64,000 bases of DNA from Paracoccus solventivorans (GCF_900142875.1 NZ_FRCK01000003.1:124001-188000); one strand, 5' to 3'; numbered from the stretch's first letter, positions 33,401 to 41,352 are shown. Translations and numbers: made by a program. Notes: generated from the letters alone by a model not told the origin.

Positions 33401-33928
33401 GTCGGCCGAGGCGATGGGCCGCATCCCCCGGCCGCCGCCGCCCCAGCTGGCCTTGAGCATCAGCGGATAGCCGATCTGCGCGGCATCGCGCCGGATCGCG
33501 TCGAAATCCTCGCCCAGCACCCCGGTCGCGGGGATCACGGGCACCCCGGCCTCGATCGCGACCTGGCGGGCGCTGGCCTTGTCGCCAAGCGCGCGCATGG
33601 TCTCGGCCGTGGGGCCGATGAAGGCGATCCCGGCCGCCACGCAGGCATCCACGAAATCGGGGTTTTCCGACAGCAGCCCATAGCCCGGATGGATCGCGTC
33701 GGCGCCCGATTCGCGGGCCACGCGGATGATTTCGGGGATCGACAGATAGGCGGCGACCGGCCCCAGCCCCTCGCCGATGCGATAGGCCTCATCCGCCTTG
33801 AAGCGGTGCAGGCTCAGCTTGTCCTCCTCGGCGTAGATCGCGACCGTGCGCTTGCCCAGCTCGTTCGCCGCCCGCAAAACCCGGATCGCAATCTCTCCGC
33901 GGTTCGCGACAAGGATTTTCTGGAACAT
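30488..33928 (-). CDS. pyc: Pyruvate carboxylase
   Basis: 1146 residues, full length for the single-chain enzyme. The biotin carboxylase domain covers ~1-450 (ILVANRGEIAIRVLRAANEL; SWGGGGRGMRP ATP loop; FIEVNPRIQVEHTVTEE). The carboxyltransferase barrel lies at ~530-810 (DTTMRDGHQSLLATRMRS; VECWGGATFDVAYRFL; HFHTHDTSGI). The biotin carrier domain is at the C-terminus with the biotinylated Lys in TIEAMKMETAIHT. It makes oxaloacetate from pyruvate and bicarbonate to refill the TCA cycle. Single-gene unit with no disruption. Confidence 0.97.
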   Translation of the reverse strand: MFQKILVANRGEIAIRVLRAANELGKRTVAIYAEEDKLSLHRFKADEAYRIGEGLGPVAAYLSIPEIIRVARESGADAIHPGYGLLSENPDFVDACVAAGIAFIGPTAETMRALGDKASARQVAIEAGVPVIPATGVLGEDFDAIRRDAAQIGYPLMLKASWGGGGRGMRPIASADELVEKIREGRREAEAAFGNGEGYLEKMIQRARHVEVQLLGDGHGGLYHLYERDCTVQRRNQKVVERAPAPYLSDEQRAEVCGLALKIGTAVGYRNAGTVEFLQDIDSGAFYFIEVNPRIQVEHTVTEEVTGIDIVQAQIRIAEGATLAQATGMASQAAITLSGHAIQCRVTTEDPQNNFIPDYGRITAYRSATGNGIRLDGGTAYAGAVITRYYDSLLVKVTAWAQTPEAAIRRMDRALREFRVRGVSTNIDFVINLLKHPVFLSDQATTKFIDTTPELFEFAPRQDRGTRILNYLADISVNGHPETAGRPRPARARAPVPPAPRTSATGQPPEGTRQILEREGPQGVVAWMEQQRQLLITDTTMRDGHQSLLATRMRSIDMIRVAPSYAANLPGLFSVECWGGATFDVAYRFLQECPWQRLRDIRAAMPNVMTQMLLRASNGVGYTNYPDNVVQEFVRQAAETGVDVFRVFDSLNWVENMRVAMDAVIDSGKLCEAAICYTGDLLDPARAKYDLKYYVAMAQELRAAGAHVLGVKDMAGLLKPEAARVLFAALRDEVGLPIHFHTHDTSGIASATVLAAAETGVAVVDAAMDAFSGGTSQPCLGSIVAALSGTDRDTGLDLAAIREISNYWERVRDLYCAFEAGSRAPASEVYLHEMPGGQFTNLKAQARSLGLEERWHEIAQAYADVNAMFGDIVKVTPSSKVVGDMALMMVAQGLTRAQVEDPAVEVAFPDSVVDMMRGNLGQPPGGWPPALQRKVLKGEAPITTRPGALMPPVDLAAARAELEAALERPVDDEDLNGWLMYPKVFTDYAERHRIYGPVRTLPTPAFFYGMEPGEQISVEIDPGKTLEIQLLTLGDRDDAGHVKVFFELNGQPRTVRVPDRGASATAAARPRAESGNPAHVGAPMPGVVASVVVQPGASVQPGDLLLTIEAMKMETAIHTDRAGRIKAIHVAPGAQIDAKDLLVELE

Positions 33929-33993
33929 CGACCGTTGCCTCCATCAGCCGTATCGCGCGCAACCTTTCAGCAGGGCTGCGCGGCTGCAAGCGG

Positions 33994-34452
33994 TTATCGA
34001 CCGCCCTCACGCCTTGCGCCGAAGAAGCTGCGCAGCAGCGCGGCCGAATCCTCGGCGCGGATGCCTTCGTAGACCTCGGGGCGGTGGTGGCATTGCGGAT
34101 GGTCGAACACCCGCGCCCCATGCGCAACGCCGCCCATGCGCGGGTCGGGCGCCCCGTAATACAGCACCGCGATGCGCGCGGCCGAGATCGCGGCGGCGCA
34201 CATCGGGCAGGGTTCCAGCGTGACCCACAGCCGATAACCGGGCAGCCGTTCCGAGCCCGCAGCGGCGCAGGCGGCGCGGATCGCCAGGATTTCCGCGTGC
34301 GCAGTCGGGTCGGACAATTCCCTTGTGCGGTTGCCGGCGCGGGCGACGACGCGGCCCGCCGCGTCGGTCAGCACCGCGCCCACCGGCACCTCGCCGCGGG
34401 CGGCGGCGGCGCTGGCTTCGGAAAGTGCTGCGTCCATCTGGCTGTGAAACAT
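33994..34452 (-). CDS. tadA: tRNA-specific adenosine deaminase
   Basis: 152 residues from the ATG at 34452; a second ATG lies 5 codons in. The zinc site is formed by HAEI in PTAHAEILAIR and the PCPMC pair in LEPCPMCAAAIS, and the proton-shuttling Glu is in HAE. EVPVGAVLTDAAGRVVARAG and VLYYGAPDPRMGGVAHG are TadA landmarks. It deaminates A34 of tRNA-Arg(ACG) to inosine. It is divergent from rluB. Confidence 0.94.
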   Translation of the reverse strand: MFHSQMDAALSEASAAAARGEVPVGAVLTDAAGRVVARAGNRTRELSDPTAHAEILAIRAACAAAGSERLPGYRLWVTLEPCPMCAAAISAARIAVLYYGAPDPRMGGVAHGARVFDHPQCHHRPEVYEGIRAEDSAALLRSFFGARREGGR

Positions 34453-34561
34453 GCCCACCGATGCCCCGGCCGCAGCGTTCTTGCAAGGACGGCTTTCCGC
34501 GGCGCGCGTCTGCGGATACTCTGGGCCACTTGACCACCGCAGCGATGCGCAGGAGATCGCC

Positions 34562-36382
34562 ATGACCGACCAGCCCACCCCCGACAACGACGACCAGATT
34601 CCCGAGCCGCCCCCGGCGCCCGAGCCGACCGACGACAGTGCGCCCGAGCCGACCGAAGCGACCGACGGCAATGCCGACAGCGCGCCCGAGCCGGAGACCC
34701 CCGCGGGCGAACGCATCGCCAAGGTGATGGCCCGCGCCGGCGTTGCCAGCCGCCGCGAGGCCGAGCGCATGATCCTCGAGGGCCGCGTCATCGTGAACGG
34801 CCGCAAGATTGCCAGCCCGGCGCTGGACATCCTGCCCACGGACCAGGTGCGTATCGACGGCAAGCCGATGGAGGCGCCGCAGGAAACCCGGCTGTGGCTC
34901 TATTACAAGCCGGTCGGGCTGGTGACCTCGGAATCCGACGAAAAGGGCCGGCAGACCGTGTTCGACGCCCTGCCGCGCGACCTGCCGCGGGTGATGAGCG
35001 TGGGGCGGCTGGACCTCAACTCCGAGGGGCTGTTGCTGCTGACCAACGATGGCGAGTTGAAGCGGCGGCTGGAGCTGCCCGCCACCGCCTGGCTGCGCCG
35101 CTATCGGGTGCGCGTCAACGGCAACCCGACCGAGCTGACCTTTGACCCGCTGCGCCGCGGCGCCACCATCGACGGCGAGGATTTCGCCCCGATGGAGATC
35201 AAGCTGGACAGCCAGCAGGGCGCCAACGCCTGGCTGACCGTCGGCATCCGCGAGGGCCGCAACCGCGAGATTCGCCGCGCCATGGCCCATGTCGGGCTGC
35301 AGGTGAACCGGCTGATCCGCATCGGCTACGGCCCGTTCAAGCTGGCCGGGCTCGAGGTGAACGAGGTGCGCGAGGTCAAGCGCCGAATCCTGCGCGACCA
35401 GCTGGGCGGGCTTTACACCGGCGAGACCGAGGGCGAGGACAACACTCCGCGCCGCCCCCGCGCCTCGGGCGCGGCGCGCGACATGGGGCTGCGCCCCGAC
35501 CGTCCGCCCCGCCGCGATGCCGGGGAAGGCGAGCGCCCCGAGCGCAAGCCGCGGATGCGCAAGGCTGCCGGTGAGCGGCCGGAGTTCCGGAGCGAGCGCC
35601 CGCAGCGTGACGGGGAGGAACGGAGGCCCTTCGCCCGCCGCGACGATGCGCCTCGCGGTGAACGGCCGCAGCGTGACGGAGAGCGCGGGCCGCGTCCGGC
35701 GCGCGAGGGCGGGTTCGACCGCAAGCCGCGTGTGGCGCGTGAAGGGGAAGAGCGGCGTCCTTATGCGCGCCGCGATGACGGTCCTCGCGGTGAACGGCCG
35801 CAGCGGGATGGGGAACGCGGGCCGCGCCCGGCGCGCGAGGGCGGGTTTGATCGCAAGCCGCGGGTTGCGCGGGATGGAGAGGAGCGGCGTCCGTATGCTC
35901 GCCGCGATGATGCCCCTCGCGGAGAGCGGCCGCAGCGTGATGAGCGTGGGCCGCGTCCGGCGCGCGAGGGCGGGTTCGACCGCAAGCCACGTGCTGCGCG
36001 TGACGGCGAAGAGCGGCGTCCTTATGCCGGCCGTGATGGCGAAGAACGGCGTCCGTCTACCCCCCGCCGTGCGGAGGGCGATCGGCCCGAGCGCGCCGCG
36101 GGCAAGGGGTTTTCCGCGCGGTCAGAGCGTGGCGACGCCCGGCCGGGCGGGAAGAGCTTCGGCGCGCGCGGGGCGCCGCGGCCCGAAGCGGGCAGGGCCG
36201 AGGGCAGTGGCCCCCGCAAGGGCGGCGGGTTCAAGCCCGGGTTCAAGTCCTCGGGTCCGGGGCGCAGCGGTCCGGCGAATACCGGCCCCCGCAGCGGCGG
36301 GCCGCGCGGCAGCGGGCCCAAGGGCGCGGGCCCGGGCCGGGGCGGACCGAAGCCAGGGCCGAAAGGCGGCGCGCGGGGTTAA
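34562..36382 (+). CDS. rluB: 23S rRNA pseudouridine synthase, RluB type, with long basic repeat tail
   Basis: 606 residues. An acidic Pro/Glu-rich leader (~1-45) precedes an S4 domain (ERIAKVMARAGVASRREAER) and the RsuA/RluB catalytic domain, whose catalytic Asp lies in VMSVGRLDLNSEGLLLLTND. EGRNREIRRAMAHVGLQVNR closes the fold near residue 260. From ~300 on, the protein is a basic disordered tail with three ~44-residue repeats built around RGPRPAREGGFDRKPR and EERRPYARRDD, then a Gly/Lys/Pro end. The tail likely binds RNA. It uridine-modifies 23S rRNA helix 89-90. Confidence 0.88.
   Translation: MTDQPTPDNDDQIPEPPPAPEPTDDSAPEPTEATDGNADSAPEPETPAGERIAKVMARAGVASRREAERMILEGRVIVNGRKIASPALDILPTDQVRIDGKPMEAPQETRLWLYYKPVGLVTSESDEKGRQTVFDALPRDLPRVMSVGRLDLNSEGLLLLTNDGELKRRLELPATAWLRRYRVRVNGNPTELTFDPLRRGATIDGEDFAPMEIKLDSQQGANAWLTVGIREGRNREIRRAMAHVGLQVNRLIRIGYGPFKLAGLEVNEVREVKRRILRDQLGGLYTGETEGEDNTPRRPRASGAARDMGLRPDRPPRRDAGEGERPERKPRMRKAAGERPEFRSERPQRDGEERRPFARRDDAPRGERPQRDGERGPRPAREGGFDRKPRVAREGEERRPYARRDDGPRGERPQRDGERGPRPAREGGFDRKPRVARDGEERRPYARRDDAPRGERPQRDERGPRPAREGGFDRKPRAARDGEERRPYAGRDGEERRPSTPRRAEGDRPERAAGKGFSARSERGDARPGGKSFGARGAPRPEAGRAEGSGPRKGGGFKPGFKSSGPGRSGPANTGPRSGGPRGSGPKGAGPGRGGPKPGPKGGARG
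35640..36055 (+). repeat. ~132-bp in-frame tandem repeats in the rluB tail
   Basis: About three imperfect copies of a 44-codon unit. The unit contains GERPQRDGERGPRPAREGG and a second half with EERRPYARRDDAPR. Copies differ by point changes and small deletions. Confidence 0.75.
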
Positions 36383-36778
36383 GTCACCGCGCAGCCTGAT
36401 TTCCTTGCGAAACTTCGGCGCGACGCCGGGCGATTCGCCCGCTGCCGCGCCGGTGATTCGGCGCTTCCGCGGCTGGCGTGGGTGCGGCCCGGCTGAACCG
36501 GGTCCGAGGATCGGCGGCAAGCGGCGCCGGGCGCGGGAAAAATGCGCAGCATCTTGCCGGAGTTTTCCGTCGGGCGATGCAAAATTGCCACGGTGCCGGC
36601 TGCTTTCCGCTGCCGCGGAACCGGGCTGCGATGCCGGTGTTGGCCAATATGCAACAGTGGCGGCGGACCCGCTGCCGCGGCCGTCCGTGCCGCTTTTCTA
36701 GGGTCCGGCTTTATGCGACTGTCGCTGCGATGCTGTCGGGCAACCGGCAGACTTCAAAAAGAAATACGGAGCATGATC
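36383..36778. other. Intergenic stretch before the small exported gene cluster
   Basis: 396 bases without a credible gene. The only signal found is GGAAC at 36617-36621 with GTT at 36639-36641 (17 bases between), a possible EcfG-type promoter 138 bases upstream of the first small exported gene. A frame opening at 36542 merely extends that gene upstream past its signal peptide. Confidence 0.45.
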
Positions 36779-36970
36779 ATGACCAAACTTTCTGCCGTCG
36801 CCGTTGCCCTCGGCCTGACCGCCTCGTCCGCCTTCGCCGGTGGCTACGTTGCCCCCGTCGTCGACGTCGAGCCCGTCGTCGTCGACACCCGCCCGGCCTC
36901 GACCAACGCCGGCCTCGTCATCCCGGCGCTGCTGCTGCTGGGCGTCATCGCCGCGGTGGCTTCGGACTGA
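36779..36970 (+). CDS. Small exported single-helix protein, paralogue 1 of 4
   Basis: 63 residues from the ATG at 36779, which has GGAG at a 7-base spacing; the in-frame ATG 6 bases earlier is too close. Signal peptide (KLSAVAVALGLTASSAFAGG), a short Val/Pro-rich linker (YVAPVVDVEPVVVDTRPAS), then a hydrophobic helix (NAGLVIPALLLLGVIAAVA) ending SD. The mature sequence is identical to paralogue 2. The layout resembles YjbE/GfcA-like small proteins found near yjbF-yjbH, but homology is not established. Confidence 0.75.
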   Translation: MTKLSAVAVALGLTASSAFAGGYVAPVVDVEPVVVDTRPASTNAGLVIPALLLLGVIAAVASD

Positions 36971-37374
36971 TCCGACAAACCATTGGTTTCAATGGGAATA
37001 CGAAAGGCCGGTCCTTGCGACCGGCCTTTCCTTTTGCGGTCTGCGGCTTGGCTGGGGAAGACGCCGGTCCGTGGGTTTTTGGCGCGGGATTTATGGGGCA
37101 GTTGTCACGCCGTGCCCGCCTGTCTGATCTGAAATCTGCAAATCTCGTGTGCACGTGACGGTCGAAACCCGAACGGCGAATCTTTTCCGATGTTTTTGTT
37201 GTAAGTTGTTTTACAGCTTTCCAATTTTAATGACATGTGCAAATGATCCTGGTTAATGCCGTGCAGACGGCAGGTTCCGAACGCATGAGGATCATCATGA
37301 AGAAATTCACTGCTTTCGCCGTGGCCCTCGGCCTGTCGGCGTCCACCGCGCTGGCCGGCGGCTATGTCGCCCCC
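36851..37374. repeat. 518-bp tandem duplication, unit 1
   Basis: Bases 36851-37374 are identical to 37369-37892 as far as can be read, an offset of exactly 518. The unit spans the 3' part of paralogue 1, its terminator and intergenic region, and the 5' part of paralogue 2. Divergence resumes sharply at both ends. Confidence 0.95.
37003..37035 (+). terminator. Terminator after paralogue 1
   Basis: AAAGGCCGGT / ACCGGCCTTT stem with a CCTTGCG loop and T-rich tail, 32 bases after the stop. An exact copy lies at 37521. Confidence 0.85.
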
Positions 37375-37488
37375 GTCGTCGACGTCGAGCCCGTCGTCGT
37401 CGACACCCGCCCGGCCTCGACCAACGCCGGCCTCGTCATCCCGGCGCTGCTGCTGCTGGGCGTCATCGCCGCGGTGGCTTCGGACTGA
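37297..37488 (+). CDS. Small exported single-helix protein, paralogue 2 of 4
   Basis: 63 residues from the ATG at 37297 (GAGG at proper spacing; ATG at 37285 is in frame but lacks a site). Signal peptide KKFTAFAVALGLSASTALAG, then the same mature part as paralogue 1. It lies across the joint of the duplicated units. Its upstream region and signal peptide are shared with paralogue 3. Confidence 0.75.
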   Translation: MKKFTAFAVALGLSASTALAGGYVAPVVDVEPVVVDTRPASTNAGLVIPALLLLGVIAAVASD

Positions 37489-37892
37489 TCCGACAAACCA
37501 TTGGTTTCAATGGGAATACGAAAGGCCGGTCCTTGCGACCGGCCTTTCCTTTTGCGGTCTGCGGCTTGGCTGGGGAAGACGCCGGTCCGTGGGTTTTTGG
37601 CGCGGGATTTATGGGGCAGTTGTCACGCCGTGCCCGCCTGTCTGATCTGAAATCTGCAAATCTCGTGTGCACGTGACGGTCGAAACCCGAACGGCGAATC
37701 TTTTCCGATGTTTTTGTTGTAAGTTGTTTTACAGCTTTCCAATTTTAATGACATGTGCAAATGATCCTGGTTAATGCCGTGCAGACGGCAGGTTCCGAAC
37801 GCATGAGGATCATCATGAAGAAATTCACTGCTTTCGCCGTGGCCCTCGGCCTGTCGGCGTCCACCGCGCTGGCCGGCGGCTATGTCGCCCCC
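37369..37892. repeat. 518-bp tandem duplication, unit 2
   Basis: Second copy of the segment at 36851-37374, no mismatch seen. It fuses the end of paralogue 2 to the start of paralogue 3, as expected from unequal crossing-over between neighbouring paralogues. Confidence 0.95.
37521..37553 (+). terminator. Terminator after paralogue 2
   Basis: Exact duplicate of the terminator at 37003-37035, shifted by 518 bases. Confidence 0.85.
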
Positions 37893-38033
37893 ATCGTCGA
37901 GGTCGAACCTGTCGTCGTCGACACCAAGCCGGCCTCGACCAACGCCGGGCTGATCATTCCGGCGCTGCTGCTGCTGGGCGTGATCGCCGTCATCGCCTCG
38001 GACGACGATGACGATGAGCAGGCGCCGGTTTGA
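37815..38033 (+). CDS. Small exported single-helix protein, paralogue 3 of 4
   Basis: 72 residues. Same signal peptide as paralogue 2, but the mature part diverges from the duplication edge (IVEVEPVVVDTKPAS, NAGLIIPALLLLGVIAVIA) and ends in an acidic tail (SDDDDDEQAPV) that paralogues 1 and 2 lack. Confidence 0.75.
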   Translation: MKKFTAFAVALGLSASTALAGGYVAPIVEVEPVVVDTKPASTNAGLIIPALLLLGVIAVIASDDDDDEQAPV

Positions 38034-38050
38034 TTTGCGAGACGACATGT

Positions 38051-38080
38051 GGACCAGTCTTCGGACTGGTCCCATTTATT
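38051..38080 (+). terminator. Terminator after paralogue 3
   Basis: GGACCAGTC / GACTGGTCC stem capped by a stable TTCG tetraloop, followed by a T-rich stretch. Confidence 0.8.
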
Positions 38081-38165
38081 TCTTTCAAGTTTTCGTGACC
38101 TGTGAGAGATTCGGAATACGCTGACGGGTGACCGACGGTGCGCAACCAGTCATAAGAGCATGATC

Positions 38166-38387
38166 ATGACAAAATTCACTGCTTTTGCCGCTGCCCTTGG
38201 CCTGTCGGTGTCCTCGGCATTCGCCGGCGGCTATGTCGCCCCGGTTGTCGAGGTCGAGCCGGTGGTCGTCGATACCCGCCCGGCCTCGACCAACGCCGGG
38301 CTGATCATTCCCGCGCTGCTGCTGCTGGGCGTGATCGCCGTCATTGCTTCGGACGACGATGACGATCCGGCGCCGGAGGTCGACTGA
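38166..38387 (+). CDS. Small exported single-helix protein, paralogue 4 of 4
   Basis: 73 residues from the ATG at 38166, with AAGAG upstream at good spacing. Signal peptide TKFTAFAAALGLSVSSAFAG, then YVAPVVEVEPVVVDTRPAS, the hydrophobic helix and an acidic end (SDDDDDPAPEVD). Closest to paralogue 3. It converges on the yjbF-like gene. Confidence 0.75.
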   Translation: MTKFTAFAAALGLSVSSAFAGGYVAPVVEVEPVVVDTRPASTNAGLIIPALLLLGVIAVIASDDDDDPAPEVD

Positions 38388-38441
38388 TCCCGGCGCTGAA
38401 CCAGGACCAGCCATAGACCAGCCCTCTCCCTTCCCACCCAC

Positions 38442-38470
38442 GAAAAAACCCGCCGACGGCGGGTTTTTTC
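38442..38470. terminator. Bidirectional terminator
   Basis: AAAAAACCCGCCG / CGGCGGGTTTTTT with a short loop, A/T runs on both sides, between the convergent ends of paralogue 4 and the yjbF-like gene. Confidence 0.9.
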
Positions 38471-38482
38471 CTTCGCAGCGCG

Positions 38483-39142
38483 TCAGTTGCGCAGCACCTG
38501 GATGGTCGCATAGCCCAAGCCCGGGCCGATCCATTGCCGCGACACCCCGGCCGCGGGCAGGTAGCTGTTCTGAAAGCTGATGCCGTGGCCTGCGCAATCC
38601 TCGACCATCACGCCGGCGTTCGGGCCCGGGCCGACGCGGCAGGCGAACTCCAGCGGCCGCTCCAGCCCGTCGCCGCTGTAATAGCGCATCACCCGCCGGG
38701 CCTCGCCCGAGCGCCCGGCGGCGATCAGCGCGGCCGCGCCATCGGCCTCGGCCACCGACAGGTCGTGCCCCAGCCCGCGGGTGCCGGTCAGCATGACGCC
38801 GCGCAGGATCAGCGCCTGCTCGGTCTTGGTCATATAGGTCCGCATCCCGCGGTTCTCGCCCACCATCGCCAGCACCTGGGTGGTGCCCTGGTCCTCGAGC
38901 CCGACCAGGATCAGCGGCCCGGGGTTGGCGGCCAGCGCCTCGGCGGCCATGGCCTGCGGGTCGGGGGCCGTCGCCGCAGCCGGGGCCTTGCGCGCGCTGA
39001 CGGTGTCGCGCAGCACGGCGCCGCCGACGCCCAGCATCGAGGGGCCGTCGCTGTCGGCGGGCGTGCCGCCCGAGCCGCCCGAACACCCTGCCACGGCCAG
39101 CAGCGCCAGCGCCGCGGCCGCCTGTCGGATATGCCTGCTCAT
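38483..39142 (-). CDS. yjbF: YjbF/GfcB-family lipoprotein
   Basis: 219 residues. Lipoprotein signal with LAVAGC lipobox. Then PLILVGLEDQGTTQVLAMVG, NRGMRTYMTKTEQALILRGV, MLTGTRGLGHDLSVAE and VEDCAGHGISFQNSYLPAAG, which fit the YjbF group of the enterobacterial yjbEFGH exopolysaccharide operon. The ATG overlaps the stop of the yjbH-like gene. It is probably an outer-membrane or periplasmic lipoprotein for polymer export. Confidence 0.85.
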   Translation of the reverse strand: MSRHIRQAAAALALLAVAGCSGGSGGTPADSDGPSMLGVGGAVLRDTVSARKAPAAATAPDPQAMAAEALAANPGPLILVGLEDQGTTQVLAMVGENRGMRTYMTKTEQALILRGVMLTGTRGLGHDLSVAEADGAAALIAAGRSGEARRVMRYYSGDGLERPLEFACRVGPGPNAGVMVEDCAGHGISFQNSYLPAAGVSRQWIGPGLGYATIQVLRN

Positions 39143-41352
39143 CGCCAGAACCTCCCCCAGCCGTCGTAAACCTTGGTCGAATGACTGTCGCGGATCGTGT
39201 GGTAAAGCCGCTCGGTGCGCACCCGCTGGCCGCTGTCGCGGGTGTTCGAGCTGATGCTGCCGCCCACGCTGCGTTTCGACGGGGTCCCCAGCGCCCAGTT
39301 CATCGGGATCTGCACCGAGACGCCCTTGTCGAACGAGCCCTCGCCGGAATCGTCGTTGCTGAGGTCGGTTTTTGTCACATAGGCGCTGACCGACCAGCCG
39401 CTGGCAAACTCGCGCCGCAGGCTCAGCGTGGCGCCGGTGTCGCCCGCCAGGTATTTCCCCACGTCGAGCTGGCCCATGAAGCCGTCGCCCAGCTCGTAAT
39501 AGGCCGAGACATGGGCGGTGGTGGCCTCGTAATCCAGAAACTCGAAGGCGTCGCGATAGTCGCGCTTGCGGACCCGGTTGACCTCGGCCCCCAGCGCCAG
39601 CCGCGACTCCACCGGCTTCCACAGCACCTCGGTGGAAATGCCGCCATACATGGTTTCCAGCAGCCCAACGGTGACGCGGGTGTAGATCGCCGGGGCGGGG
39701 TGGGCGTTCCAGTTCAGCACCAGCTGCGGCACCTGCAGGCGGTCGTTGCCGGAATACATGCGGCTGTCCGAGCGCACCCGGGGGATGCCGCCGTTTTCGT
39801 CTACGATCTGATCCCAGGTCGCATTGCGATAGTCGTCGATGCTGGCCCAGTCGCCGGGCGCCTTCTGGTCGGCGTTGCCGAACAGGCGCTGGCGCAGCGT
39901 GCCCTTGACGGTCAGCCCCGGCGTCAGCTCGTAGCTGCCGTTCAGCGCGGCGCCGACCTCGTAGCGCAGCGGCTCGTCGGGGTCGAACAGGCCGACGGTG
40001 AAGGAGGGCCCCAGCGACCACTGGAAGCGGGGGGCGATGCCGGGGCTCTGCACCAGCAGATCGTTGCGCGCGGCGGGGTCGGTCAGCGTGGCGACGGCGG
40101 CGATGCGCCCGGCCTCGGTATTCTCCAGCCGTTCCACGTCCGAGCGGCGGAAGCTCAGCGAGGACACCGGCATCCCGCCCTCGACCGAGGTCACCACCAG
40201 CGTCTCCACCGACGGCGGCAGCGCCCTGGTCATCAGCCGGACGGTGCGCCCGATCGCCTCGGCCTGCTGGATGTGGCGGGTGTTGCGGATGCGGACCTCG
40301 GCCCTTGTCGCGGTCAACGCCATGGATTCGAGGGTCTGGCCCTCTTTTGCCAAGGCATCGCCCAGGGCCTTCTGGATGGCGGGCTGGGCGGTGGGGTCGG
40401 CGGACCAGCGACCCGACCAGCCCTCGGGGTCGGCGGCGGGGGCGACGCGCGGACGGACCGGCGCCGGGGCCTTTTCCAGCCCCGAGGGGTAGGGCGCCTG
40501 CCGCGGGTTCAGCGCCAGGCTGGCCTGGATGCCGAAATGCCGCCCGCCCAGCACATAGGCGCCGATGTTGTAATGCTGCCCGGCCCGATAGTTCAGCCCG
40601 AGGTTGAGGTTGTTCTTCAGCGCCTCGTCGTCGCTGCGCCAGTCCTCGACCGCGCAGCTGCTGTCGCCGGTCTCGCAGGCGTAATCGTCGCCGGAATATT
40701 CCGCCAGCAGCGTCAGCTTGTCGGTGGCCTGCCAGGCGATATTGGCAAAGGGCGCCATCTCGCCGCGGAACCAGCTGGCGTTGGTCAGCCGGCCGCGGTC
40801 CTGCGCATCCGGCACCGGCCGGTCGTCGCTGAGCGAGCCGATGCCGCCCGACCTGGCCAGCCGCCCCCAGCCCAGACCCGCCGACACCCGCAGCCGCGGG
40901 GTCAGGTTCCGGGTGGCGACGATGTATTCCGAGGAATAATAGCCGGTGCCGATCATGTCCTGCAGCCCGACCGCGACCGAGGGGCGCCAACCGTCCGGGT
41001 CCTCGGTCAGCAGTTGCAGCCGCAGGTCGAACGAGCGCTCGCGGGTATAGCCGTGCGCCATCGCGTCATTGTCGAACTTGCCATAGCGCAGCACCGCGCT
41101 GACCCGGGGCAGCACCTGGAAGCTGACGCCCACGCCGTTGCCGCCGACGCCGGAATAGCCCAGCACCGCGCCCAGCGTGCCGTCTGGCATCATCTCGGCC
41201 GAGGGGGTGTCGATGGCGCCGGGCAGGGCATAGCGGTTCAGCACGATGCCCGGATCGGCAAGCCCGGCCCCGGCCGGCACCAGCGCCGCCACCACCGGCA
41301 GCGCCGAGGCGAGCAGCCGGCGGGTCGTGGGGGTCGGGCGTCGCTTGGTCAT
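39139..41352 (-). CDS. yjbH: YjbH/GfcD-like outer-membrane exopolysaccharide protein
   Basis: 737 residues. Signal peptide ends near GAGLADPG. The start of the mature part (IVLNRYALPGAIDTPSAEMM, GTLGAVLGYSGVGGNGVGVS) is characteristic of YjbH. Strand-rich segments (LRVSAGLGWGRLARSGGIGS; NLNLGLNYRAGQHYNIGAYV; VHVSAYYELG-like repeats) fit a beta barrel, with a helical/periplasmic insert around 300-400. It is presumably the outer-membrane partner of YjbF in secretion of an unidentified polysaccharide. Confidence 0.87.
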   Translation of the reverse strand: MTKRRPTPTTRRLLASALPVVAALVPAGAGLADPGIVLNRYALPGAIDTPSAEMMPDGTLGAVLGYSGVGGNGVGVSFQVLPRVSAVLRYGKFDNDAMAHGYTRERSFDLRLQLLTEDPDGWRPSVAVGLQDMIGTGYYSSEYIVATRNLTPRLRVSAGLGWGRLARSGGIGSLSDDRPVPDAQDRGRLTNASWFRGEMAPFANIAWQATDKLTLLAEYSGDDYACETGDSSCAVEDWRSDDEALKNNLNLGLNYRAGQHYNIGAYVLGGRHFGIQASLALNPRQAPYPSGLEKAPAPVRPRVAPAADPEGWSGRWSADPTAQPAIQKALGDALAKEGQTLESMALTATRAEVRIRNTRHIQQAEAIGRTVRLMTRALPPSVETLVVTSVEGGMPVSSLSFRRSDVERLENTEAGRIAAVATLTDPAARNDLLVQSPGIAPRFQWSLGPSFTVGLFDPDEPLRYEVGAALNGSYELTPGLTVKGTLRQRLFGNADQKAPGDWASIDDYRNATWDQIVDENGGIPRVRSDSRMYSGNDRLQVPQLVLNWNAHPAPAIYTRVTVGLLETMYGGISTEVLWKPVESRLALGAEVNRVRKRDYRDAFEFLDYEATTAHVSAYYELGDGFMGQLDVGKYLAGDTGATLSLRREFASGWSVSAYVTKTDLSNDDSGEGSFDKGVSVQIPMNWALGTPSKRSVGGSISSNTRDSGQRVRTERLYHTIRDSHSTKVYDGWGRFWR

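Noticed and set aside
30440..34072. Plus-strand open frame of about 1200 codons
   Set aside because: It is the antisense shadow of pyruvate carboxylase.
36542..36778. Longer 142-residue version of small exported paralogue 1
   Set aside because: The extension puts the signal peptide in the middle of the protein, and the paralogues all begin at the signal peptide with a ribosome site at the later ATG.
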